Origin: Streptomyces sp. 2131.1
Lineage (GTDB): Bacteria; Actinomycetota; Actinomycetes; Streptomycetales; Streptomycetaceae
Length of the DNA: 64,000 nt
Direction: 5' to 3'
NCBI RefSeq assembly: GCF_900105515.1
Contig: NZ_FNSY01000002.1
Coordinates: 1-64,000, forward strand
Part shown: piece by piece, positions 17,095 to 25,663 of the stretch
Layout: each line of letters begins with the position of its first letter
How positions within the stretch are numbered: position 1 is the stretch's first letter
The notes under the pieces: model-generated
Databases searched by the model: none
Seen by the model: only the letters and a program-made list of their open reading frames with translations
What the model was told of the DNA's origin: nothing
Program-made: the position numbers and the translations under genes

Positions 17095-17233
17095 CGACCG
17101 CCGACGGGATGACGGCACACCTGCCGAGCCCTCGGCTCCGGATCATGCGGTGTGGGCACTTCGGCTTCTCAGCGCTGGTCGGGCGGACAGCACACGGTTG
17201 TGACCAGCCACTCGGCCGCCCCTCCGGTCGCGC

Positions 17234-17700
17234 GTGCGGGACCAAGCCGCGTCGGACTTGGAACTGACGGACGAGATGACGACGTTGCAGCGAGAGCAGG
17301 CCCTCCTGACGGACATCCTGAACCTCGCCCAACGCTACGAGGGGGTTTGCGGACCCGTCCTGGCTGCCCGAGCTGTCGCAGAACGAGCCCGTGGTCGCGA
17401 AGGCGAAGCGCACGGGTGCGGGCACGGCCCGGCGGACAGGTGCGGCGGGAACCTCTCCGGTGGGTGGCCGGGTTGGCGCGAAGGGGAAGCCTCGCCAACC
17501 TCTGCTGGGTGACCTGTTGCTGAAGCTGCTGGGCGGCCACGATGATCCGCGCCAGGCCAAGGAACTTCGCGACGAGCTCCTGGAGAAGCATCCCGACCGC
17601 GACCCGACGCCGCAGGTGGTGCGGAACACGCTGGAGTCACTGGTGGCGCCCTGTCCCGTGCGGCCCGTCCGTCAGAGAAAGCTCGAAGTCGACGGGCCGT
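17234..17700 (+). pseudogene. frameshifted relic of unknown protein
   Basis: One frame carries ELTDEMTTLQREQALLTDIL, helical and coiled-coil-like. After a frameshift near 17338-17345 another frame continues FADPSWLPELSQNEPVVAKA and later QPLLGDLLLKLLGGHDDPRQ, then a predicted DNA-binding-like VVRNTLESLVA. Joined, they look like one protein of about 150 residues. No clean start is seen. The remaining sequence to 17968, including a 65-codon leftward frame at 17672-17869, has nothing I can identify. Confidence 0.35.
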
Positions 17701-17968
17701 ATCCCCCGAGCACCGCGCTCTCCGCCCAGTTCCACACCTGGACGTCGATGGGCCGGGCCGGCTCCTCTGCGTCCGTGACGGTCCGCGGAGCTCTGCGGAC
17801 GGACCCGTCGGCGTTGCGGCCGGCGGCCGAGGCACCGCCCGCGCGAAGTGAATGGATCCCGAGAGTCATGTGCTGTCCTTGCTCGCCGTGGACGGCGTGA
17901 GCCGGCCGGAGGTGGATGCGGGCCCCGCATCGGGGGGTTGGAGGGATACGGGACCCGCGGTCAGGGGG

Positions 17969-18394
17969 TCAGGCTGCGGCAGCCCGGATGCTGACCGGGA
18001 TGTTGCCGCGCGTGGCCTTGGAGTACGGGCAGATCTGGTGCGCGGCATCGGCGAGCTGCTGGGCGGTGGCCCGGTCGACAGCGCCGAGTACGGGGTTGAG
18101 GACCGCGGAGAGGGAGAACTCCCCGTCGTCACCGTGGGTGAGGGTGATCTCCGCCGTGATGGTGGTGCTGGTCAGCCGGACCTTCCGCTCGGCTGCGGCG
18201 CGGCGCAGGGCGCCGAGGAAGCAGGCCGCCCACCCGGCCGCGAGGAGCTGCTCGGGGTTGGTGGCGCCGCCCGCGCCGCCCAACTCCTTCGGGATGGCGA
18301 GGGCGGTCGTCAGCAGACCGTCGGAGGAGCTGACGCGACCGCCGTTGCGGCCCTCTCCGTCGACGTCGACAACGGCGGTGTAGGTGACTGCCAT
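17969..18394 (-). CDS. ohr: organic hydroperoxide resistance protein (Ohr/OsmC)
   Basis: A 141-residue thiol peroxidase that reduces organic hydroperoxides. Both catalytic cysteines are present: LLAAGWAACFLGALR and, near the C-terminus, HQICPYSKATRGN. The start MAVTYTAVVDVDGEGRNGG and GGAGGATNPEQLL are typical of the Ohr subgroup. GGGAG precedes the ATG at 18394. Upstream are two 21-bp palindromes of the CGNR type (18462-18482 and 18504-18524) rather than an obvious OhrR site, and no ohrR lies next to it. Confidence 0.93.
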   Translation of the reverse strand: MAVTYTAVVDVDGEGRNGGRVSSSDGLLTTALAIPKELGGAGGATNPEQLLAAGWAACFLGALRRAAAERKVRLTSTTITAEITLTHGDDGEFSLSAVLNPVLGAVDRATAQQLADAAHQICPYSKATRGNIPVSIRAAAA

Positions 18395-18461
18395 GGCGGG
18401 TGCTCCCTGAGTCCGGGGCGAGAAAGATTTGAGGACACATCCCGACCGGCATTTGCACTTC

Positions 18462-18524
18462 ATCACCGGTTGAGAAGGTGACGTAATCATGGCAGCCGCA
18501 TTCGTCACCGGTCAAGCCGGTGAC
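18462..18524. promoter_or_regulatory. tandem CGNR-type palindromes, sites 3 and 4
   Basis: ATCACC-GGTTGAGAA-GGTGAC at 18462-18482 and GTCACC-GGTCAAGCC-GGTGAC at 18504-18524. The centres are 42 bp apart, four helical turns, so both face one side of the DNA. They lie 68 and 110 bp upstream of the ohr start, in the gap shared with the divergent glycosyltransferase gene (18703). Confidence 0.8.
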
Positions 18525-18702
18525 GAATTGAGGGGACCGTTTTCGTTCGCCCGCCCGTCTGCCCGCGGGCGCAGGGTCGTCCCGTGTTCGGCCCAACTCG
18601 CTTGAAAGAGAACGGGATTAGGGTGTGTGCGGCCCGCAGCGGGCGGGCCGTCCGGGCCGCGTACGACGTACCCGGGATGCAGGAAACCGGGGGCGGACAC
18701 AC

Positions 18703-20262
18703 ATGGCGGACGAGACGGACACAGTCGGCACGGACACAGCCGGAACAGGCACACCCCGACCGGACACCGCCGGCCCCCTCCCCCCGCCGGACCGGCGCGT
18801 CCTCGCTGTCGCCGGCGGGGTGTTCGCGGTCCTCATGGCACTGTCCACGCGCTACGGCTTCCACATCGACGAGCTGTACTTCCTCGACTCCGCCCGGCAC
18901 CTCCAGGCGAGTTACGTGGACCAGCCGTTGCTGGCGCCGCTGCTGGCACGGGTCTCGCTGTCGCTGTTCGGCGTCTCCGAGGCCGGTCTGCGCCTGTGGC
19001 CCGCGCTCGCCGCCGCGGGCACGGTGATCGTGGGCGGGCTGACGGCACGTGAGTTCGGCGGCGCCCGGCGGACCCAGCTCCTCGCGGCGGTCGCGACCGC
19101 CGCCATGCCCGTGCTCCTGGGCGGCGCGCACATCGCCAACACCACGGCGTACGAGGTGCTGGCCTGGGCGGCGATCACGCTCGTGGTCGTACGGATCGGC
19201 CGTACCGGCGACACCCGCTGGTGGCTCCCCGCCGGAGCGCTCGTCGGCGTCGGCGCCGAGTTCAACCACCTCGCCGGCATCTTCGGGATCGTCCTGCTCG
19301 CCGCCGTCGTGCTCGGCCCGGCCCGCCGTACGGCGGCCGACCGGTGGCTCCTGGCCGGTGCCGCACTCGCCGTACTGATCGTCCTGCCCGACCTGTGGTG
19401 GCAGGCCCACCACGACTGGGCCATGTTCGAGATGACCCGGGCGCTGAACGCGAAGAACGGCGGCCCCGGGCAGATCCCCACCTGGATCGTCGGCCAGCTC
19501 GCCACGGCCGGGTTCGCCACGGCGGTCCTCTGGATCGGGGGCCTGCGCCTCCTGTGGCGCTCCGGCCGGCCCCTGTGGCAGTGCCTGGTCGCCGCGTACG
19601 CCGTGCTGTTCGTCCTCTTCGCGGTGACCACGGGCGCGCAGATCTACTACCTGGGCGGGCTGTACGTGTCCCTGCTGGCGGCCGGTGCCGTGGGGCTCGA
19701 CGAGTGGCTGCACGCCCGCCGTGACCGCCTGCGCTCCCTCATGACCGCGACCGCGGTCTCGACCGCGCTGCTCGCCGTCATCGTCCTGCCGGTCCTGCCG
19801 CCGGCGACGGTGGCCTGGACGTACGGCGTCAGCACGAACACGGGAGAGACCCTGGGCTGGCCCCAACTCGTCGGCACCGTACACCAGGTGTGGGACGGCC
19901 TCCCCCAGGAGCAGCGCGCCGGCGCGGTGATCCTCACGGCCGACTACGGCGAGGCGGGCGCCGTCAACGAACTCGGCCGCGGCACCGGCCTGCCGCGCGC
20001 GGTGAGCGCCCACAACACCGACTGGTGGTGGGGCCCCGGCAACCCGGCCGCCACCACCGTCCTGGCCGTGTCCCCCGGCCCGGAGCACGCCCCCGGCTAC
20101 GCCGCCGAGCTGCGCCGGTACTTCCGGCACGTCACCGTGGCCGCAGACCTCACCAACCCGTACGGCATGCACAACGTCGAGTGGGGTGGTCACGTCTACC
20201 TCTGCACGGGCCCCCGTCAGCCCTGGGGCGAGATGTGGCCGCGACTCCGCCACTACGGATGA
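18703..20262 (+). CDS. GT39-like membrane glycosyltransferase
   Basis: A 519-residue polytopic protein of the ArnT/PMT-like family, which transfers sugar from polyprenyl phosphate to an acceptor on the outer face of the membrane. The family's early acidic pair sits in the first external loop (RYGFHIDELYFLDSARHLQA), followed by YVDQPLLAPLLARVS and about ten hydrophobic helices to residue 390. The soluble C-terminal domain has no motif I recognise. The ATG at 18703 begins a polar threonine/proline-rich N-terminus. It is divergent from ohr. Confidence 0.8.
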   Translation: MADETDTVGTDTAGTGTPRPDTAGPLPPPDRRVLAVAGGVFAVLMALSTRYGFHIDELYFLDSARHLQASYVDQPLLAPLLARVSLSLFGVSEAGLRLWPALAAAGTVIVGGLTAREFGGARRTQLLAAVATAAMPVLLGGAHIANTTAYEVLAWAAITLVVVRIGRTGDTRWWLPAGALVGVGAEFNHLAGIFGIVLLAAVVLGPARRTAADRWLLAGAALAVLIVLPDLWWQAHHDWAMFEMTRALNAKNGGPGQIPTWIVGQLATAGFATAVLWIGGLRLLWRSGRPLWQCLVAAYAVLFVLFAVTTGAQIYYLGGLYVSLLAAGAVGLDEWLHARRDRLRSLMTATAVSTALLAVIVLPVLPPATVAWTYGVSTNTGETLGWPQLVGTVHQVWDGLPQEQRAGAVILTADYGEAGAVNELGRGTGLPRAVSAHNTDWWWGPGNPAATTVLAVSPGPEHAPGYAAELRRYFRHVTVAADLTNPYGMHNVEWGGHVYLCTGPRQPWGEMWPRLRHYG

Positions 20263-20291
20263 GGCGTGCGTACACCCCCTAGCGTGGGCCC

Positions 20292-20948
20292 ATGCATCCC
20301 TTTTCGCGCTCCTGGACAGCTCTGCTCGACGCCGTGGCCGCTCTTCCCGACGAGGACTTCGGCAAACCTTCCGGCTGTACGGGGTGGCTCGTCCGGGACC
20401 TGGTGTGCCACCTGGTCATCGACGCGCAGGACGTCCTGATCACCCTGGCCACCCCTGCCGACGACCCCGCCACGGCCGACGCGCCCGGCTACTGGACGCT
20501 GCTTCCCGAACCGCCGACGGGCGACGGCCCGCTGCACGCGCTGATCCCGCGCCTGGCGGCGGCGTACGGCGAACCGAGGTGGCTGAAGCACCACATCGAC
20601 GACGTCGGCTCGGCGGCCGTGCGCGCCGGCGGGCTCGCCGACCCGGCCGCCCGTGTCCGTACCCAGGACATGGTCCTCACCGTCGCCGACTACCTGTCGG
20701 CGTACGTCCTCGAAGGCACCCTCCATCACCTGGACCTGGTGGCGCATCTGCCCTCGGCCCCCGAGCCGCCCGCCGACACCCTGGCCGTGGCGCGCACCGC
20801 GCTGGAGGCCGTCGCCGGCGCCGCGTTCCCCGCCTCGTTCCCGGACACCGACGCGCTGCGGATCGGCACGGGCCGCGGCACCCCGACTCCCGCGCAGACG
20901 GCGGAACTGGGCGACCTGGCGGCGAAGCTCCCGCTCATCCTCGGCTGA
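20292..20948 (+). CDS. maleylpyruvate isomerase-like (mycothiol-dependent) protein
   Basis: A 218-residue DinB-like four-helix protein of the actinobacterial maleylpyruvate isomerase N-terminal family. Typical features are the opening helix with W (SWTALLDAVAALPDEDFG), the GWLVRDLVCHLVIDAQDVL metal-ligand helix with His, and YVLEGTLHHLDLVAHLP near the middle. Members use mycothiol or a metal; the substrate is unknown. It starts 29 nt after the glycosyltransferase and may be cotranscribed. Confidence 0.75.
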   Translation: MHPFSRSWTALLDAVAALPDEDFGKPSGCTGWLVRDLVCHLVIDAQDVLITLATPADDPATADAPGYWTLLPEPPTGDGPLHALIPRLAAAYGEPRWLKHHIDDVGSAAVRAGGLADPAARVRTQDMVLTVADYLSAYVLEGTLHHLDLVAHLPSAPEPPADTLAVARTALEAVAGAAFPASFPDTDALRIGTGRGTPTPAQTAELGDLAAKLPLILG

Positions 20949-20955
20949 GGTACTC

Positions 20956-21336
20956 CTAGTGACGCCCGGTCAGGTACACCGACCGCAGCTTGAGCCGGTC
21001 CGTCGTGGGATTGCCGTGCGGGCGCAGGGTCCAGGAGTCGCCGGTGCAGTCGGGCTCCGAGAACACCATGACCCACTCGTCGGTGTCGTTGTGCGGAGCG
21101 AAGGCGGGCTCGGCGGAGCGGGTGTCGGCGACCTCGGGGAGCGTGACGCAGCCGGGGCTCGGGGGGTCGTGCAGGATGACCGTGCGCGGCATGCCGTCGA
21201 GCCCGGCGAAGTCGTAGGAGAAGTCCCCGACGGCGGCACTCGCGGTCCCCGACTGTGCGACGAGGAGGGCGAGAGCGCCGATGGCGACGGCCGCGGTATG
21301 ACGAAGTCTCATGACACCCAGGTCGTTCTGAGGCAT
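20956..21336 (-). CDS. small secreted protein
   Basis: A 126-residue exported protein. The signal peptide (RLRHTAAVAIGALALLVAQS, cleaved near ASA) leads to a mature domain of about 90 residues with two cysteines (SPGCVTLPEV and EPDCTGDSWTL), likely a disulphide. The fold resembles small beta-rich secreted Streptomyces proteins. The ATG at 21336 has GAGGAAG at good spacing; an internal ATG at 21312 is the alternative. It converges on the gene ending at 20948 with a 7-nt gap. The roughly 240 bases upstream hold nothing clear. Confidence 0.65.
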   Translation of the reverse strand: MPQNDLGVMRLRHTAAVAIGALALLVAQSGTASAAVGDFSYDFAGLDGMPRTVILHDPPSPGCVTLPEVADTRSAEPAFAPHNDTDEWVMVFSEPDCTGDSWTLRPHGNPTTDRLKLRSVYLTGRH

Positions 21337-21580
21337 TGACGGCTTCCTCGACGCCGGACCCGGCAAACCGCCGGATCCGCTCGTCTCTCCCCTGAAGGCC
21401 GCTCCCGATACCGGACGTCACCCGCACGGACTCCGGCGTATCGATTCTTCGTACTCCAGCGGGTTGGCGGCCCTCGGTGAGAGCAGGCGCCCCGCGTGTG
21501 ACCGGCGAGGAGTCCACCGATGCGCCGCCGGGAGGGTGCCATCGACTCGTCCAGCCCCGCGGGCTTGCCGACGACAGGCC

Positions 21581-22068
21581 CTAGCGGGCGTTGGCGGTCT
21601 GGTGCAGATGACGGCTCACATCGCCCACCATGCGGATCTGCACCCTCCGCTCCACGAAGCGCCACTGCCCCTCGCGGCGGGCGAAGCGGTCCCGGTACCG
21701 ACCCGCGGCGACAGGCTGCAGCGGCAGGTCGGCGAGCGCCTGCAGGACGGTGACGTACGACCGCGCGACCGCCGTGCCTGCCTGCTCGTCCACCTCGACG
21801 CCGATGTTGGTGGTGACGTGCTGCGTGCGCGGTGTGCCGTCGGCATGGATGATCACGGTGTTCCGGAACATCTCCTCGATCGCGCGGCGCTTCCGCCGAC
21901 CGGCTCGCCGCTGCCGTGGAACGTGGCGTCGGCCAGCAGAGCGCCGAGTCCGGCGAAATCCCCGTCGTCCACGAGTTCGGCGTACCGGGCGATCAGGTTC
22001 TCGATGATCCGGTGACTCGGCAGGGAGCCGCTGTGCGAGGGGACGGGCGTGGGCACGGTCTTCTCCAT
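21581..22068 (-). pseudogene. frameshifted SnoaL/NTF2-like gene
   Basis: The N-terminal frame (start MEKTVPTP at 22068) reads RIIENLIARYAELVDDGDFA and GLGALLADATFHGSGEP. After a one-base shift between about 21880 and 21910 the other frame continues AIEEMFRNTVIIHADGTPRT and QHVTTNIGVEV to the stop at 21581. Joined, they give a normal SnoaL-like protein of about 160 residues. This is either a true frameshift mutation or a sequence error. Confidence 0.75.
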
Positions 22069-22173
22069 GGGACTCTTCGCGGGGCGGGATGGCACTCGCG
22101 CGCCTGACAGCGAGTCAGGACTCCGACGCTGCCTCGCCGCCGTCGCGCCGGGCGGAGAGGCCGAACGGTGCTG

Positions 22174-22365
22174 CTACAGCCCCAGGTCGAGGGCGACGCA
22201 CGAGTAGAACTTCCACGAGTTCTCGGGGGTGTAGGTGTCTCCCGTACCACCCGGCGTGGCTTCCACCTCCGCTGCCATGTCCTCGCGGCGGATCCGCTCG
22301 GGGAGCTTACCGAAGCGCATGTGCCTCACCGCCGCGTCGGCGTCCATGGCGAGTTCCTTGTTCAT
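22174..22365 (-). CDS. hypothetical protein, 63 aa
   Basis: I do not recognise this short gene. It reads MNKELAMDADAAVRHMRFGK through a charged helix to ENSWKFYSCVALDLGL; there is no membrane segment. The ATG at 22365 is preferred over the longer frame, whose N-terminus is arginine-rich. It lies upstream of the frameshifted SnoaL-like gene on the same strand and 81 bp from a CGNR-type palindrome, so it may head that transcript. Confidence 0.5.
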   Translation of the reverse strand: MNKELAMDADAAVRHMRFGKLPERIRREDMAAEVEATPGGTGDTYTPENSWKFYSCVALDLGL

Positions 22366-22445
22366 GGCTCTGCCCCACTTCTTCGGTCGTGGATCGCGCC
22401 CTGTTCGTCGTCCCGGGCGACTGATGCCAGCATGCATTGCCCAGT

Positions 22446-22551
22446 GTCACCTGTCAAACCGGTGACGCCTGCCTTACTCGACCCACCCCATGCCTTCCCC
22501 CGCGCGACTGAAGGCGCAAGGCGTGACTTCGTCACCTGCTGGACAGGTGAC
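22446..22551. promoter_or_regulatory. CGNR-type palindromes, sites 5 and 6
   Basis: GTCACC-TGTCAAACC-GGTGAC at 22446-22466 and GTCACC-TGCTGGACA-GGTGAC at 22531-22551, centres 85 bp apart. They sit between the leftward 63-residue gene (22365) and the rightward Tat-exported hydrolase (22660), so each may serve one promoter. Confidence 0.8.
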
Positions 22552-22659
22552 GCTCTTCTGTGCGAGGGTCCACCGTGCCCCGGTCCTCCCGTACGGCGGG
22601 TGTGAACAGCGCAGCGGGCACGAGCCGGACACGTAAGAACGTTTGACGGAAGGTTTGAC

Positions 22660-23736
22660 ATGATCAACAGGCGCACTTTCAGCAAGGCCGTCGGCCTGGG
22701 CACCGGCGCGACCGCGGTCTCACTGTCGGGCCTGGGGACCGACGCGTTCGCCTCCACCGCCTCGCACGGGCGGCCGGGCGGCGGCTCGCAGGCTCCCACC
22801 GTCCCGGCTGTCGCGCCGGGCACCCACACGTCCTTCGGCGAGATCAAGCAGGTCAAGGCCGGTGTCCTGAACGTCGGTTACGCCGAGGCCGGCCCCTCCC
22901 ACGGCCCGGTGGTCATGCTGCTGCACGGCTGGCCGTACGACATCCACAGCTACGTCGACGTCGCCCCGCTCCTCGCCGACCTGGGCTACCGCGTCATCGT
23001 CCCGTACCTGCGCGGACACGGCAGCACCACCTTCCTGTCCCACCGCACCCCGCGCACGGCCGAGCAGTCCGCCATCGCCCTGGACGTCATCTCCCTGATG
23101 GACGCCCTGAAGATCGAGAAGGCCGCGCTGGCCGGCTTCGACTGGGGCTCGCGCACCGCCGACATCATCGCCGCCCTGTGGCCGGAGCGGGTCACCTCCA
23201 TGGTCTCCACCAGCGGCTACCTCATCACCGACCGCAAGATGCAGGCCGCACCCGCCGACCCGGCCGTCGAGCGCACGTGGTGGTACCAGTGGTACTTCGC
23301 CACCCCCCGCGGCAAGGCGGCCATGGAGGACGAGAAGAGCCGCCTCGCCCTGTGCCGCTACGTGTGGACCCTGGTCTCCCCCAACTGGGCCTTCGACGAA
23401 GCCACTTACAACCGCACGGCGGAGGCGTTCAAGAACCCGGACTACGCGGCCGTCGTGCTCTTCAACTACCGCTGGCGCATCGGCCTGGTCGACACGGACC
23501 ACCGGTACGCACGCCATGAGAAGCTGCTCGCCGCCCAGCCCACCATCCACGTGCCCACCGTCACCCTCGACGCCTCGCTCGACCCGTTCACCCCGCCGCC
23601 CGGCGACGGCTCGGTCTACCGCTACCACTTCACCGGCCCCTACGCGCACCGCACGATCGCGGACATCGGCCACAACCTGCCGCAGGAGGCGCCCACCGCC
23701 TTCGCTCAGGCCGTGGTCGACGCCGACCACCTCTGA
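22660..23736 (+). CDS. exported epoxide-hydrolase-like alpha/beta hydrolase
   Basis: A 358-residue enzyme with a twin-arginine signal (INRRTFSKAVGLGTGATAV). The alpha/beta hydrolase core has the oxyanion motif MLLHGWPYDIHSYVD, the nucleophile elbow LAGFDWGSRTADIIAA with Asp as in epoxide hydrolases and haloalkane dehalogenases, and C-terminal DIGHNLPQEAP with the catalytic His. It probably opens epoxides or a related substrate outside the cytoplasm. Two CGNR-type palindromes lie upstream, tying it to the neighbouring CGNR regulator. Confidence 0.85.
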   Translation: MINRRTFSKAVGLGTGATAVSLSGLGTDAFASTASHGRPGGGSQAPTVPAVAPGTHTSFGEIKQVKAGVLNVGYAEAGPSHGPVVMLLHGWPYDIHSYVDVAPLLADLGYRVIVPYLRGHGSTTFLSHRTPRTAEQSAIALDVISLMDALKIEKAALAGFDWGSRTADIIAALWPERVTSMVSTSGYLITDRKMQAAPADPAVERTWWYQWYFATPRGKAAMEDEKSRLALCRYVWTLVSPNWAFDEATYNRTAEAFKNPDYAAVVLFNYRWRIGLVDTDHRYARHEKLLAAQPTIHVPTVTLDASLDPFTPPPGDGSVYRYHFTGPYAHRTIADIGHNLPQEAPTAFAQAVVDADHL

Positions 23737-23788
23737 GCCCGGGGCGAGGGCCGGCGGCCCTCCCCCGAACCCGCTCTCGCGTCCCCGG

Positions 23789-24625
23789 TCAGCCCCTCAG
23801 CCGGTGGGGATGGGCCGGGTAGACGCCCAGGACCCGCACCTCGGAGGAGAAGAAGCGCAGTTCCTCCAGGGCGAGGGCGACCCGCTGCTCGTCGGGGTGG
23901 CCCTCGGCCTCGACGTAGAAGCGGCTGGCGTTGAGCCCCGCGCCGATCTGATAGCTCTCGATCTTGGTGAGGTTCACCCCGCCGGTGGCGAAGCCGCCGA
24001 GCGCCTTGTAGAGCGCGCTCGGGATGTTGCGCACGCTGAAGAACAGGCTCGTCATGGTCGGCTGACCCGGGTCCGGGGCGGGAGCGGGCGTGCGGGACAG
24101 GACGACGAACCGCGTGGTGTTCTCCGGGTCGTCCTCGACGCCCGCGCGCAGGACGTCGAGGCCGTGCAGCCCTGCCGCGGCGGGGGGCGCGAGTGCCGCG
24201 TGCCGCGCGTCACCCAGCTCGGCCACCTCACGCGCCGCGCCGGCGGTGTCGTCGCAGACCAGGGTCCGCCAGCCGCCCTCCCGCAGCAGCTTGCGGCACT
24301 GCCCCAGGGCGTGCACGTGGCTGCGGACACATTCGACCTGGTCCAGGGTGGAGCCGGCGACACCCATCAGGTCGAAACGGATGGCGAGGAAGTACTCGCC
24401 GACGATGAACAGCCCGGACTCGGGGAGCAGGTGGTGCACGTCGGCGACGCGTCCGGCCGCGGAGTTGTCCACCGGGATCACGGCAAGGTCGGCGTCGCCG
24501 AGGGCCACGGCGTCCAGGGCCTGCTCGAAGCCGGTGCAGGGGTGTTCCGAGGCGTCCGGGTACAGGGCGCGCGCGGCGGTCGCCGAGTTGGAGCCGGGTT
24601 CACCCTGATATGCGACGGTCGTCAC
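23789..24625 (-). CDS. pheA: prephenate dehydratase
   Basis: A 278-residue enzyme converting prephenate to phenylpyruvate in phenylalanine synthesis. The catalytic domain starts VAYQGEPGSNSATAARALYP and includes DADLAVIPVDNSAAGRV and the active-site TRFVVLSRTP. The C-terminal ACT domain has the Phe-binding ESYQIGAGLNASRFYVEAEG motif. This sequence type (QGEPGSNS) differs from the usual Streptomyces GPEGTF-type enzyme, so it may be a second, acquired copy. The GTG at 24625 gives normal length; upstream frame is not conserved in character. Confidence 0.92.
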   Translation of the reverse strand: MTTVAYQGEPGSNSATAARALYPDASEHPCTGFEQALDAVALGDADLAVIPVDNSAAGRVADVHHLLPESGLFIVGEYFLAIRFDLMGVAGSTLDQVECVRSHVHALGQCRKLLREGGWRTLVCDDTAGAAREVAELGDARHAALAPPAAAGLHGLDVLRAGVEDDPENTTRFVVLSRTPAPAPDPGQPTMTSLFFSVRNIPSALYKALGGFATGGVNLTKIESYQIGAGLNASRFYVEAEGHPDEQRVALALEELRFFSSEVRVLGVYPAHPHRLRG

Positions 24626-24836
24626 CGCGTTCAGCCTTCCTGAGGGAAATCCTGTCGTGGGCGGCAGAAGTTCCGTTGCGTACCGCGCCTGCTGAAGTAT
24701 CCGTGAACTCGCCTCCCTCTCGCTCACCAGGGGCTGCCTCCCGGCACCGCGGCCGGCCGTCGGCCCGAGGCAGCCGGCTCGCCGTCGGCCGCCCGCATCC
24801 TGATCCCGGTCCGGTCCGGTCCGGGGCGTCGGTGAT

Positions 24837-25259
24837 TCAGGCCTTCGTCGAGGCGGCCCATTCCACGAACTGGATGATCACGCCGTTGGGGTCGGTGATC
24901 TGGAAGAGGCGTTCGCCCCAGGGCTCCTCGCGCAGCGGCATCGTGATCTCCACGCCTTCCTCGCGCAGCCGCTGCTCCTCGTCCTTGATGCCGGTGGCGA
25001 GGGTCAGGGCCAGGATCAGGCCCGCCGCGCGCCGGTCGCGCTGGTCGGGCGGCAGTATCTCCGTCCCCCGGGCGAGCAGCACGATGTCGGCTGCCGCGTC
25101 CGGGCGGGTGAGGGAGGCGAAGCCCTCGGCAGCGGCCTGCTCCGTGTAGCCGAGGTGCGTGGTGAAGAACTTCCGGGACGCGGTGACGTCGTCGACGGTG
25201 AGGGACAGGGTCGTCGTCGTGATCGCGGCGGTCGGCGTGGCGGGAGTGGTCGGCTGCAT
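24837..25259 (-). CDS. VOC family (glyoxalase-like) protein
   Basis: A 140-residue vicinal-oxygen-chelate protein: LSLTVDDVTASRKFFTTHLG at the first beta-alpha unit, then IKDEEQRLREEGVEI and the C-terminal FQITDPNGVIIQFVEWA with the metal-ligand Glu. A single VOC module works as a dimer. Possible roles are dioxygenase, lyase or antibiotic binding. GGAGG precedes the ATG at 25259. Confidence 0.85.
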   Translation of the reverse strand: MQPTTPATPTAAITTTTLSLTVDDVTASRKFFTTHLGYTEQAAAEGFASLTRPDAAADIVLLARGTEILPPDQRDRRAAGLILALTLATGIKDEEQRLREEGVEITMPLREEPWGERLFQITDPNGVIIQFVEWAASTKA

Positions 25260-25353
25260 GGAGGTCTCCTCTGCGGGTGCGATGCGGTGCTGTACGGCGC
25301 AGGGCTGCGGTGCAGGGCTGCGGGCGGGGCGACCTGGGCGGGCCGGCACCCGG

Positions 25354-25554
25354 TCAGTAGCCGCCTCGGCGGGGGAGGTTGCGTACTGGCGGGGGCATCC
25401 GGCGGGGCTGCGCGGGTGCCCCCGTCCGCTGCGGGTGGAGGCGGGGGCTCCTGGGCGGTACGGGGACGGCGGCGGGGTTGCCCGTCCGGTCGGCCAGGAC
25501 CGCGCCCAGGTCCAGGGCGGGGAAGTTCGGTGCGGGGCGAGGGGCCTTCGGCAT
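25354..25554 (-). CDS. small proline/arginine-rich protein
   Basis: A 66-residue frame starting MPKAPRPAPNFPALDLGAVL and continuing proline- and arginine-rich to LPRRGGY. GGAAGGG sits seven bases before the ATG. It is divergent from the TetR gene (25664), and an operator-like repeat lies between them, so it is the most likely TetR target. No function can be assigned. Confidence 0.5.
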   Translation of the reverse strand: MPKAPRPAPNFPALDLGAVLADRTGNPAAVPVPPRSPRLHPQRTGAPAQPRRMPPPVRNLPRRGGY

Positions 25555-25588
25555 ACGGGTGCCCTTCCATTCGTCGTTCGAGGTTAAC

Positions 25589-25605
25589 TTTACGACGGAG
25601 GTAAA
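25589..25605. promoter_or_regulatory. TTTAC-N7-GTAAA operator
   Basis: TTTAC (25589-25593) and GTAAA (25601-25605) enclose GACGGAG. A similar TACGAGGGTAA occurs again just before the TetR start (near 25645-25655). The AT-rich pair between divergent genes is the probable TetR site. Confidence 0.6.
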
Positions 25606-25663
25606 TTTAGCCCGAGGCTTCAGGGGTGTCAACATAAAAATGCTACGAGGGTAAGATTGCTCC

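Noticed and set aside
18504..18524. Reading the palindromes before ohr as OhrR sites
   Set aside because: They match the CGNR-type 21-mers found at other genes, and no MarR/OhrR gene is adjacent.
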